This document shows, one piece after another, positions 1 to 5,913 of a stretch of DNA of 8,649 bases. The stretch comes from a bacterium 42_11. Its GTDB lineage: Bacteria; Synergistota; GBS-1. A model generated the notes under the pieces. The model was not told the origin of the DNA. It made no database searches and saw only the letters and a program-made list of their open reading frames with translations. Positions within the stretch are counted from its first letter, which is position 1. Each line of letters begins with the position of its first letter. The DNA is taken from assembly GCA_001508835.1 (NCBI GenBank), contig LGFB01000044.1, forward strand, positions 1 through 8,649, given 5' to 3'. A program made the translations under genes and the position numbers.

Positions 1-21
1 CAAATATTATCATATAACGTA

Positions 22-60
22 AGAAAATTTATAGGTGGGCATTCAGAAAAAATACCCACC
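22..60 (-). terminator. Probable intrinsic terminator at the end of the operon
   Basis: It begins 19 nt past the stop codon of the last ATPase gene. In minus-strand RNA the arms (60-51 and 43-34) form a continuous 10-bp stem, GGUGGGUAUU against AAUGCCCACC, with one U-G wobble and a 7-nt loop. The tail is UAUAAAUUUUC, which is U-rich but broken by A residues. On the plus strand the wobble becomes a C/A mismatch and no U-tract follows, so the element fits minus-strand transcription only. Termination is likely but may be incomplete. Positions 1-21 show nothing else I can support. Confidence 0.65.
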
Positions 61-79
61 CCAACTATTGACAAAGAGC

Positions 80-1039
80 CTAATGAAAACACCTTACTTC
101 ATGGTTTTCATTTATTTTTACTGGCAAGGGAACTTCTTTATTGCAAATATCAGAGGCTTTTGGGCATCTACCAGCAAAAGGGCATCCTTCTCCTGCCATC
201 GAATTGTCATCTTTTAAACCAATTTCTGCCCCCAAAGAAGTCAAAATTTTTTTGCTAGGATCAGTCGGCAACAATGCTTTAATAAGAAGGTTTGTATAAG
301 GATGTCGCGGATTTCTTAAAACTTCAGCTACTTCCCCTTTTTCTACAGCTTTTCCTTTGTAAAGAACAATTACCTCTCCACCCAGGTAATAAGCAGAAGA
401 CAAATCATGAGTGATAAATAAGCACGAAATCCCATAATTATTTTTGAAATCCAAAAGTATATTGAGAAACAAGGCTCTAAGTGCAGCATCTATCATAGAG
501 ATCGGCTCATCTGCTACTATAAGTTGTGGTTTTAATAAATATAACCTGGCAAGCATTATCCTCTGGCGCTCTCCACCACTCAGCTGGTGGGGATATTTCC
601 CCATCACATCTCTAGGTCTAAGCCCTACTGCTTCTAGTGCCCTTTCAATCATGTCTCTTGCTTCACTTTTTGAAGAACCCAATTTAAATTTTTTGATGGG
701 CAATTCTAATGCTCTATCCACCCGGTAAAATGGATTGTATATACCATAAGGGTCTTGAAAAACAGCCTGCACGTGACGCCTGTACTCTTTTTTCTCTCTT
801 TCATTCATTAAATAAATATCTTCACCCAAAAAATAAACATTCCCTTCTGTAGGAGGTAGCAATCCTAAAATCATTCTTGCAATTGTAGTTTTACCACTTC
901 CACTTTCTCCAACTAAGGAAAGAATTTTAGCATTCTCCTTTGAAAAAGAAAAACTTACCTTATCTACAGCTTTTAATTTCCTCCCCTTATCTAACGGGAA
1001 AATCTTTGTTATATCTTTTGCTTCCAGCAATATAGTCAT
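80..1039 (-). CDS. ABC transporter ATPase, DppF/OppF type (second ATPase of the importer)
   Basis: This 319-residue cytoplasmic nucleotide-binding subunit should pair with the ATPase encoded just upstream to power import. It has Walker A GESGSGKTT (44-52), Q-loop Q95 in VFQDP, signature LSGGE (153-157), Walker B LIVADEP with catalytic E178, a D-loop read as SMID (D184), and switch H211. Every hydrolysis residue is present, so the subunit looks active. The C-terminal extension typical of oligopeptide-type ATPases holds HPYTNLL (246-252) and cysteines C286, C292, C299 and C317, a C-x5-C-x6-C-x17-C pattern. The ATG is 1 nt past the previous stop, and its GGAGGT site lies inside the previous gene, which suggests coupled translation. 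Family assignment is firm. The substrate cannot be read from an ATPase; a sugar role is inferred from context. Confidence 0.93.
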   Translation of the reverse strand: MTILLEAKDITKIFPLDKGRKLKAVDKVSFSFSKENAKILSLVGESGSGKTTIARMILGLLPPTEGNVYFLGEDIYLMNEREKKEYRRHVQAVFQDPYGIYNPFYRVDRALELPIKKFKLGSSKSEARDMIERALEAVGLRPRDVMGKYPHQLSGGERQRIMLARLYLLKPQLIVADEPISMIDAALRALFLNILLDFKNNYGISCLFITHDLSSAYYLGGEVIVLYKGKAVEKGEVAEVLRNPRHPYTNLLIKALLPTDPSKKILTSLGAEIGLKDDNSMAGEGCPFAGRCPKASDICNKEVPLPVKINENHEVRCFH

Positions 1040-1040
1040 T

Positions 1041-2027
1041 TTATTTTTTCACCTCCGGATGAAAACAAGCTACAAAGTGTCCTTCCTCATATTCTACCAT
1101 GGAAGGCTCTGCTCCTCTGCATTTATCTGTCGCTTTAGGACATCTAGGATGAAATCTACATCCTGTAGGCCAATTCTTGGGACTGGGAGCTATACCTGAT
1201 ATTCCTTCTAATCTCTTTCCACCATTTTCTATTGTCGGAATTGATGCTATAAGTCCTTTCGTATAGGGATGAATAGGAGATTTAAATACATCAGCAGTCC
1301 TCCCTACTTCAACTATTTTCCCTGCATACATTATTGCCACTCTATCTGTCAACTGTGCATGAACCGCCATATCATGAGTAATAAGCACAAGAGAAGTTTT
1401 TGACTTTCTACAAACATCATAAAGAGTACTCAACACTGACAGCTGGCTTACCACATCTAAAGCAGTTGTCGGTTCATCGGCAATCACTATTTTGGGAGAT
1501 AACGCCAGAGCCATGGCTATTATAGTTCTTTGTTTCATTCCCCCACTCAGTTCGTGAGGGTACATATCCAGCACCTGAGGGCTCAGGTTAACCCTCTTAA
1601 GCAATTCTGGAAGCAATGTCAATGCCTCTTCTTTAGATTTATTTGAACGTTCCCTTATGACATCCATCATCTGATCTTTTACCCTCAAGAGGGGATTTAA
1701 AGAATTCATTGAAGCTTGAGGTATATAACTGATGAAAGACCATCTCAAATTTCTCATTTCATTTTCCGAAATTCTAAGAAGGTTTACTTCCTTGGGAATG
1801 CCATTTTCACCGTAATTGACCGTTATGCTCCCCCCTGCTATATAGGCTGGAGGCTTTACCAATCTCACCAAACCGTTCACCATTGTAGTTTTCCCAGATC
1901 CAGATTCCCCGGCTATTCCTAGTATTTCATTAGGATATACCTTTATTGAGACTCCATCTACAGCTTTGGCTACCCCATCTATGAGTTTGTAGTATATTTT
2001 CAGGTCTTCAATCCTTACAATTTCCAT
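1041..2027 (-). CDS. ABC transporter ATPase, DppD/OppD type (first ATPase of the importer)
   Basis: This 328-residue cytoplasmic ATPase partners the downstream DppF-type subunit. Motifs in order: Walker A GESGSGKTT (40-48), Q-loop Q104 in YIPQ followed by the SMNSLNP stretch usual in DppD proteins, signature LSGGMKQR (160-167), Walker B IVIADEP with E185, D-loop TALD (D191) and switch H218 in ITHD. The C-terminal region carries HPYTKGL (253-259) and cysteines C290, C296, C303 and C321, with the same C-x5-C-x6-C-x17-C spacing as in its partner. Length is normal for the family. The start is supported by a GAGGAGGT site 8 nt upstream, inside the end of the permease gene; the two genes are 6 bp apart. 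Both ATPases look catalytically complete, so I see no degenerate site. Confidence 0.94.
   Translation of the reverse strand: MEIVRIEDLKIYYKLIDGVAKAVDGVSIKVYPNEILGIAGESGSGKTTMVNGLVRLVKPPAYIAGGSITVNYGENGIPKEVNLLRISENEMRNLRWSFISYIPQASMNSLNPLLRVKDQMMDVIRERSNKSKEEALTLLPELLKRVNLSPQVLDMYPHELSGGMKQRTIIAMALALSPKIVIADEPTTALDVVSQLSVLSTLYDVCRKSKTSLVLITHDMAVHAQLTDRVAIMYAGKIVEVGRTADVFKSPIHPYTKGLIASIPTIENGGKRLEGISGIAPSPKNWPTGCRFHPRCPKATDKCRGAEPSMVEYEEGHFVACFHPEVKK
1051..1056 (-). promoter_or_regulatory. Ribosome binding site of the DppF-type ATPase, inside the preceding gene
   Basis: GGAGGT lies 11 nt before the ATG at 1039, within the last codons of the DppD-type ATPase gene. With a 1-nt gap between the genes, this fits re-initiation by ribosomes finishing the upstream gene. 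Confidence 0.75.
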
Positions 2028-2033
2028 TTTGTT

Positions 2034-2876
2034 TTACCTCCTCAACCTCGGGTTAAATGTGCTCTCCAGGCCCATATTTATGAGCTGGACTCCAATAAAT
2101 ACCATCATGAGCACTATAATAGGTGGAAATACTATATTCCACTGTCCCATGCTTAACGCTCCTGTACCTATCGCATTATTTATCATGGTACCCAGAGTAA
2201 TCACTCCTGAGAGCCCCAGTCCAATAACTTCCAGTCCAGTGGCTGCAAGCATACTAGCTACCACGCTCTGGCCAAAACCTACGCCAAGAAATGGAACTAT
2301 ATTAGGAAGTATCTCTAAGAAAATTATCTCTAAGTCACTCATATTGTTAAGTTTTGCTAATTCTATATACCCTGCATTTTTGAAACTCATAACCCTCGAA
2401 CGAATGACCCTTGCAGAAAAAGGCCAGCTGAATATCATGAGTATGACTCCCATACTGAATACATCCAATTTTTTGACATATGCCGATAACGTCAAAAGTA
2501 TTGGAAATGAGGGAATTACAAGAAAAGTGTCAGTAGTTCCAATTAATATCGAGTCCACTATTCCTCCTTTGTAACCCGCAATAAACCCTACTATGATTCC
2601 CATTAACGTCGATAGTGTCCCTGCTACAACACCTACGAGCAGTGAAGACTTCAAACCCAGCAGAAGCAATGCCAGGACATCTCTACAGACGTAGTCTGTT
2701 CCCAGTAAGTGCTTTAAAGAAGGCGGCTCATATCTCCCAAAGAAACTAGCAGTCATAGGGTTGTGGCCCCCGATTATCAGCTTATTTAGCCATGGTTGAA
2801 AAACTGCAAGAAAAATTATAAAAGCAATTATTATGCTTCCTGCAATAAGATTTCTATCCACATACGCTTTTTTCAT
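2034..2876 (-). CDS. ABC transporter permease, DppC/OppC type
   Basis: This 280-residue integral membrane protein is one half of the translocation pore. It has an N-terminal membrane segment (about 10-30), an outward-facing stretch leading to HLLGTDYVCRD (56-66), and a further set of hydrophobic segments from about 68 to 275. HLLGTDYVCRD is the family HxLGTDxxGRD motif with Cys in place of the usual Gly. The cytoplasmic EAA loop that docks on the ATPase runs from about E172 to P191 and ends EILPN, but the Gly normally found in it is Asn (N178). The C-terminus NPRLRR is the usual basic ending. The start has a strong AAAGGAGG site 6 nt upstream that overlaps the stop of the preceding permease gene 12 bp away. 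The family is certain; the EAA variation looks like divergence, since the frame is intact. Confidence 0.93.
   Translation of the reverse strand: MKKAYVDRNLIAGSIIIAFIIFLAVFQPWLNKLIIGGHNPMTASFFGRYEPPSLKHLLGTDYVCRDVLALLLLGLKSSLLVGVVAGTLSTLMGIIVGFIAGYKGGIVDSILIGTTDTFLVIPSFPILLTLSAYVKKLDVFSMGVILMIFSWPFSARVIRSRVMSFKNAGYIELAKLNNMSDLEIIFLEILPNIVPFLGVGFGQSVVASMLAATGLEVIGLGLSGVITLGTMINNAIGTGALSMGQWNIVFPPIIVLMMVFIGVQLINMGLESTFNPRLRR
2036..2043 (-). promoter_or_regulatory. Ribosome binding site of the DppD-type ATPase, inside the permease gene
   Basis: GAGGAGGT sits 8 nt before the ATG at 2027. It is made from the last two Arg codons of the permease and the first base of its stop codon. This fixes the ATPase start and implies translational coupling. 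Confidence 0.8.
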
Positions 2877-2882
2877 TTTATC

Positions 2883-2890
2883 CCTCCTTT
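2883..2890 (-). promoter_or_regulatory. Ribosome binding site of the DppC-type permease, overlapping the DppB stop
   Basis: AAAGGAGG starts within the TAA stop of the DppB-type permease and lies 6 nt before the ATG at 2876. The overlap supports the start choice and coupled synthesis of the two permeases. Confidence 0.85.
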
Positions 2891-3920
2891 ATCCCCGGCG
2901 GACACGTGGGTCAATCAACGGTAATATTAAATCAACTATTAGATTTGCAGTTAAAACCCCGAAAATTGAAAGAAGCATGACCCCCTGCATCACACTATAA
3001 TCCCGAAGTCCCACTGCAATCGCCATAAGCCTTCCTATGCCAGGGTAGTTAAAAATCCATTCTACAACATAAGCCCCATTTACAATAAATCCAAGAGAAA
3101 TGGCTAACCCTGTTATCTGGGGCGGCAACATATTTTTCATGACATAATTTCGCAGAATAGTACCAGGTTTTAAGCCTTTTGCTTCAGCAAAAATGAGATA
3201 ATCCTCATTGAGAATAGTAATCACAAGAGACCTTGATGAAATAATCCAGCCTGCCGCCGTCACCAGTATAATAGAAAGTGCTGGCAAAGTAGCATGCTTG
3301 ATCACATCGAAAATAAACTCCGGATAAAAACCTGGTTTTAAAAGAGGATTGAAAGCTCCAGTCCCTGGTAAAAGATAAAGGGTATAGGCAAAAACAAATA
3401 CTAAAATTATAGCAAGAAAATACTGAGGCATTTGTGAAACGACAAGTGCAAGCCAAGCAGTGAAAGTTGAAACTTTTGACTCCCTTTTCCATCCTATAAA
3501 AACTCCAACCAATACACCCAATAGCCATGCTATAATTGTAGAAATACCTAAAAGACCAATTGTCCATGGCAGTGCTTGAAGTATAAGTTTTTCTGCCGGT
3601 TCAGGAAAAGTCAGCAAGGAAGGCCCAAAGGTGCCTTTTACAATATTCCTTAAAAAGCAGAAGTATTGATGGAAAATACTGCCTTGTAATCCGAACATTT
3701 CTTTGTACTTTTGGGATAATTCCATTCCTGCCCTAGTCTCAAAATACTGAGGAAACCTTTGTTCCATGCTCCTTAGATATGCCTCGACAGGGTTTCCAGG
3801 CATCAGTCGGAAAATAAAAAACGTAATTGTGGCTGTTAAAAACATTAAAAAAATATATGCAACTATACGTCTTACGATATAATTATTGGCGATTTTCTTA
3901 ATTTCATTTATTGATTTCAT
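2889..3920 (-). CDS. ABC transporter permease, DppB/OppB type
   Basis: This 343-residue membrane protein forms the pore together with the DppC-type permease. About six membrane segments are visible, near 18-38, 117-142, 153-181, 208-227, 271-290 and 315-337, with a large outward loop between the first two. The family motif FRLMPGNP (37-44) follows the first segment. The cytoplasmic EAA loop has AEAKGL (245-250) and ends NMLP (263-266), close to the consensus with its Gly kept (G249). The C-terminus DPRVRRG is the standard ending of DppB proteins. Length is at the usual size. The start follows AAGGAGG by 9 nt. The gene is separated from the binding-protein gene by 72 bp holding a strong hairpin, so its expression may be lower than that of the binding protein. 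Confidence 0.94.
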   Translation of the reverse strand: MKSINEIKKIANNYIVRRIVAYIFLMFLTATITFFIFRLMPGNPVEAYLRSMEQRFPQYFETRAGMELSQKYKEMFGLQGSIFHQYFCFLRNIVKGTFGPSLLTFPEPAEKLILQALPWTIGLLGISTIIAWLLGVLVGVFIGWKRESKVSTFTAWLALVVSQMPQYFLAIILVFVFAYTLYLLPGTGAFNPLLKPGFYPEFIFDVIKHATLPALSIILVTAAGWIISSRSLVITILNEDYLIFAEAKGLKPGTILRNYVMKNMLPPQITGLAISLGFIVNGAYVVEWIFNYPGIGRLMAIAVGLRDYSVMQGVMLLSIFGVLTANLIVDLILPLIDPRVRRG

Positions 3921-3929
3921 CCAGTGCTT

Positions 3930-3936
3930 CCTCCTT
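3930..3936 (-). promoter_or_regulatory. Ribosome binding site of the DppB-type permease
   Basis: AAGGAGG lies 9 nt before the ATG at 3920 and about 12 nt past the main hairpin stem. It is therefore left single-stranded when the hairpin forms. Confidence 0.85.
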
Positions 3937-3944
3937 TTTAATTT

Positions 3945-3990
3945 TTATATTTTGTGAGGGGAGATAAAAGTCTCCCCTCACAAAATTTAA
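3945..3990 (-). promoter_or_regulatory. Strong stem-loop between binding-protein and permease genes (mRNA stabiliser or attenuator)
   Basis: The arms 3949-3964 and 3971-3986 are perfectly complementary over 16 bp with a 6-nt loop (3965-3970). Past one mismatch, three more A-T pairs extend it to 3945-3990. The core is GTGAGGGGAGA against its complement, flanked by TTTT/AAAA. It starts 2 nt (extended) or 6 nt (main stem) past the binding-protein stop. In the minus-strand transcript it is followed by AUAAAAAUUAAAAAGGAGG, not by a U-tract, so it is not a standard intrinsic terminator. Hairpins in this position are known to protect the upstream binding-protein message from 3' decay, giving more binding protein than permease. 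That role is inferred here; the repeat itself is directly visible. Confidence 0.8.
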
Positions 3991-3992
3991 GT

Positions 3993-5765
3993 TTATTTTG
4001 TCTTTGCCGGTTTTATATTGAGTATCATGGTGAGCATAGATGGGCCCCAATGTGATGCCGGAACAACATACATATTGTCCTGAGTAGGCCAGTTAGTCCA
4101 GTAAGCTGTGGAGAAGACAGTTACATATGGCGTCTGTGCCACAGGAATCACTGGAAGATCCTTTAAGAAGAGCTCTAATGCTTTTACGTAGGCTTCATGG
4201 GCACCAGGAGAATCCGGCAGTACTTTGGCAAGCTCATCAAGTACTTTATCCCATTCAGCATCCTTAAGTCTCACCCAGTTACCCGTAGTACAACGTTCTC
4301 CTATAGGCACAAAGTTCTTGGTCGCAAATTTTCTATAAATCGAGTAGGGATCTCCGTAAAATGGTATCCATCTTGAGTCAATATTAAAATCGCCCATGAG
4401 TATTTTCTCTGTTTCCACAGACATATCAAGACTTCTTACAGTAGCATTAATCCCTATTTTTTTCAATTCTTCTGACAGGCTCAATGCAATGTTGTACTCT
4501 GTGCTACCAACAGCCATAGGGGTGATTATTTCTATCTCTACAGGTTTCCCGTCCTTATCCACTCTAACGCCCTGCGGTCCCATCTTATATCCTGCCTCAT
4601 CAAGTAACTTCGCTGCTTTCTCGGGGCTATATACAGAAGTCCAGTCATATTTTGCCAGTAAATCTTTAGAAGCAAACTTTTCTTCTATGCCAGTATAGGC
4701 AGGAAGTGGAAATGCAGCAGGAGTAGATTCAGGCTGGAAATATGCTTTCGCTATTTTTTCTCTGTCGAGCAAATAAGAAATTGCATATCTTACCCTCACG
4801 TCGGAAGTTGGACCAGCACCACAGTTGAGCCATAATGCGCGCGGACAAGGATCCATCCACTCAACCTTAGAACTAGATGGATTTTTTTTCATAGCCTGTT
4901 TCGCTTGTTCATACGATGCTAATACCGGTATGTCTACTTCATTATTTATAAATTCTTGGAAAGCTGCGTCCGGTGAAGGAGCTGATTTCATAACCACATA
5001 CTTGGGAGCAGGAAAATGTCCATATTTTTTGCCCCAGTAGTTTTCATTGCGTTCCCATACAAACATTTTGAGGTCAGGAATAACTTCTTTCAGTTTGTAA
5101 GGTCCAGTAGTCACAGGCGGATTGTTTTTAAACTGCAACGGGTCTTTCCCTTCCCAAATATGCTTTGGAAGAGGAATCCAACCTACGTCAATGTAATTGA
5201 CAAATTTCTGGAAAAATCTTACATCCGGTTGTTTAAGCGTAAAAACTACCGTGTGCGGGTCTTTTACCACCACATTCTCCACATTTTCCCAAGCACGTGC
5301 CCCGAGTTCTTCTTTCGACATCTCCAATTTTACCGTAAATACCACGTCATCGGCAGTAAAAGGCTGTCCATCATTCCAAGTTACTCCATCCCGCAATTTC
5401 AAGGTAAAAGTCTTGTAATCGTCAGAATACTCGTACCCTGTAGCCAGCCATGGAACAATTTCTCCTGTCACCCAGTTAAAGATAAAGAGATTTTCTGCAG
5501 AAATCTGCCAAAATCCAGCAGCATATTCTACACCATTAGGAATATAAGGGTTAAAACTGTCGAACTGATTAAATACTGCTGGGTCCTCTCTGACCACCGT
5601 TTCTTCCCTTGGCACAGGAAGTTGGGAGACTTTAGTGGTAGGCGCTGGTGTTTCCTGTTTTTCTTCTTGCTTGGTTGGTGTTTTTTGACATCCTGGCAAC
5701 ACTGACATAACTAACACTAACGCCAGCACAAGACACAGTATTTTCTTACCAGTAAAAAATTTCAT
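3993..5765 (-). CDS. Family 5 extracellular solute-binding lipoprotein, probably oligosaccharide-binding
   Basis: This 590-residue protein captures substrate outside the membrane and delivers it to the two permeases. Residues 1-26 are a lipoprotein signal: basic start with KK (7-8), hydrophobic core, and lipobox LPGC with lipidated C26. A Lys/Glu/Pro/Thr-rich linker (27-50) follows. The SBP_bac_5 fold then runs to the C-terminus, with the family signature around 124-144 (LRDGVTW, then FTADDVVF), TTGPYKL (219-225) and RYAISYLLDREKI (326-338). The start has an AAGGTGGTGA site 8 nt upstream. By family it could bind peptides, nickel or sugars. The PVPREETV segment (50-57) and overall look recall, from memory, Thermotoga binding proteins of this family that bind beta-linked oligosaccharides. 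With a mannosidase next door, mannose-containing oligosaccharides are the best guess. Its GC content is visibly higher than that of the mannosidase gene. Confidence 0.93.
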   Translation of the reverse strand: MKFFTGKKILCLVLALVLVMSVLPGCQKTPTKQEEKQETPAPTTKVSQLPVPREETVVREDPAVFNQFDSFNPYIPNGVEYAAGFWQISAENLFIFNWVTGEIVPWLATGYEYSDDYKTFTLKLRDGVTWNDGQPFTADDVVFTVKLEMSKEELGARAWENVENVVVKDPHTVVFTLKQPDVRFFQKFVNYIDVGWIPLPKHIWEGKDPLQFKNNPPVTTGPYKLKEVIPDLKMFVWERNENYWGKKYGHFPAPKYVVMKSAPSPDAAFQEFINNEVDIPVLASYEQAKQAMKKNPSSSKVEWMDPCPRALWLNCGAGPTSDVRVRYAISYLLDREKIAKAYFQPESTPAAFPLPAYTGIEEKFASKDLLAKYDWTSVYSPEKAAKLLDEAGYKMGPQGVRVDKDGKPVEIEIITPMAVGSTEYNIALSLSEELKKIGINATVRSLDMSVETEKILMGDFNIDSRWIPFYGDPYSIYRKFATKNFVPIGERCTTGNWVRLKDAEWDKVLDELAKVLPDSPGAHEAYVKALELFLKDLPVIPVAQTPYVTVFSTAYWTNWPTQDNMYVVPASHWGPSMLTMILNIKPAKTK

Positions 5766-5913
5766 TTATACCTTCACCACCTTCATAATATTTATAAATT
5801 TTAGTTATTTAATTAATCTTTCTTCTCTCTCACCCCCTTCTTTTAAATAAATTTGAAGGATAACATTCCCCCCTTCACAGAAATTTTTTAGGTGTCGACA
5901 ATTTTAATAGCCT
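5766..5913 (-). other. 148-bp gap between mannosidase and transporter genes; no clear promoter
   Basis: On the minus strand this stretch holds an 8-bp palindrome TGTCGACA (5893-5900), a direct repeat GAAGGGGG (5876-5869 and 5840-5833, 36 bp apart), and an inverted repeat TGAAGG/CCTTCA (5877-5854) with a 12-nt loop. An AT-rich tract then leads to the ribosome binding site. I could not find a -35/-10 pair with good matches and 16-18 bp spacing. TATTAT (5792-5787) is a fair -10 but has no -35 partner and would give a very short leader. No strong terminator follows the mannosidase stop, so read-through into the transporter genes is plausible. An internal promoter is not excluded. Confidence 0.4.
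5774..5783 (-). promoter_or_regulatory. Ribosome binding site of the solute-binding lipoprotein
   Basis: AAGGTGGTGA lies 8 nt before the ATG at 5765. The following residues form a clear lipoprotein signal, so site and start agree. A seven-codon frame (5786-5766, MKVVKV then stop) overlaps the site and ends directly at the ATG, but it has no site of its own. Confidence 0.8.

Noticed and set aside
35..217. 60-codon plus-strand frame at the left edge
   Set aside because: It runs through the terminator hairpin and the conserved C-terminal end of the ATPase gene on the other strand.
2029..2574. 181-codon plus-strand frame antisense to the DppC-type permease
   Set aside because: Hydrophobic residues here mirror the membrane segments of the real gene on the other strand; there is no supporting ribosome binding site or family likeness.
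3205..3567. 120-codon minus-strand frame inside the DppB-type permease in another frame
   Set aside because: It is a Cys/Phe/Tyr-rich out-of-frame reading of the permease gene.
3945..3990. Reading the strong hairpin as a full intrinsic terminator splitting the operon
   Set aside because: The transcript-side flank is A-rich with no U-tract, and the permease and ATPase genes downstream have no evident promoter of their own.
5016..5705. 229-codon open frame on the plus strand, antisense to the binding-protein gene
   Set aside because: It lies wholly inside a clear lipoprotein gene, has aromatic- and Arg-rich composition typical of a reverse-strand shadow, and resembles no family I know.
5766..5786. 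Mini-ORF MKVVKV ending directly at the binding-protein ATG, as a possible leader peptide
   Set aside because: It has no ribosome binding site of its own and consists largely of the real gene's ribosome binding site.
5893..5900. Palindrome TGTCGACA as a possible operator
   Set aside because: Symmetry stops at 8 bp and it does not match the catabolite-control (cre) consensus; a single copy this short is weak evidence.
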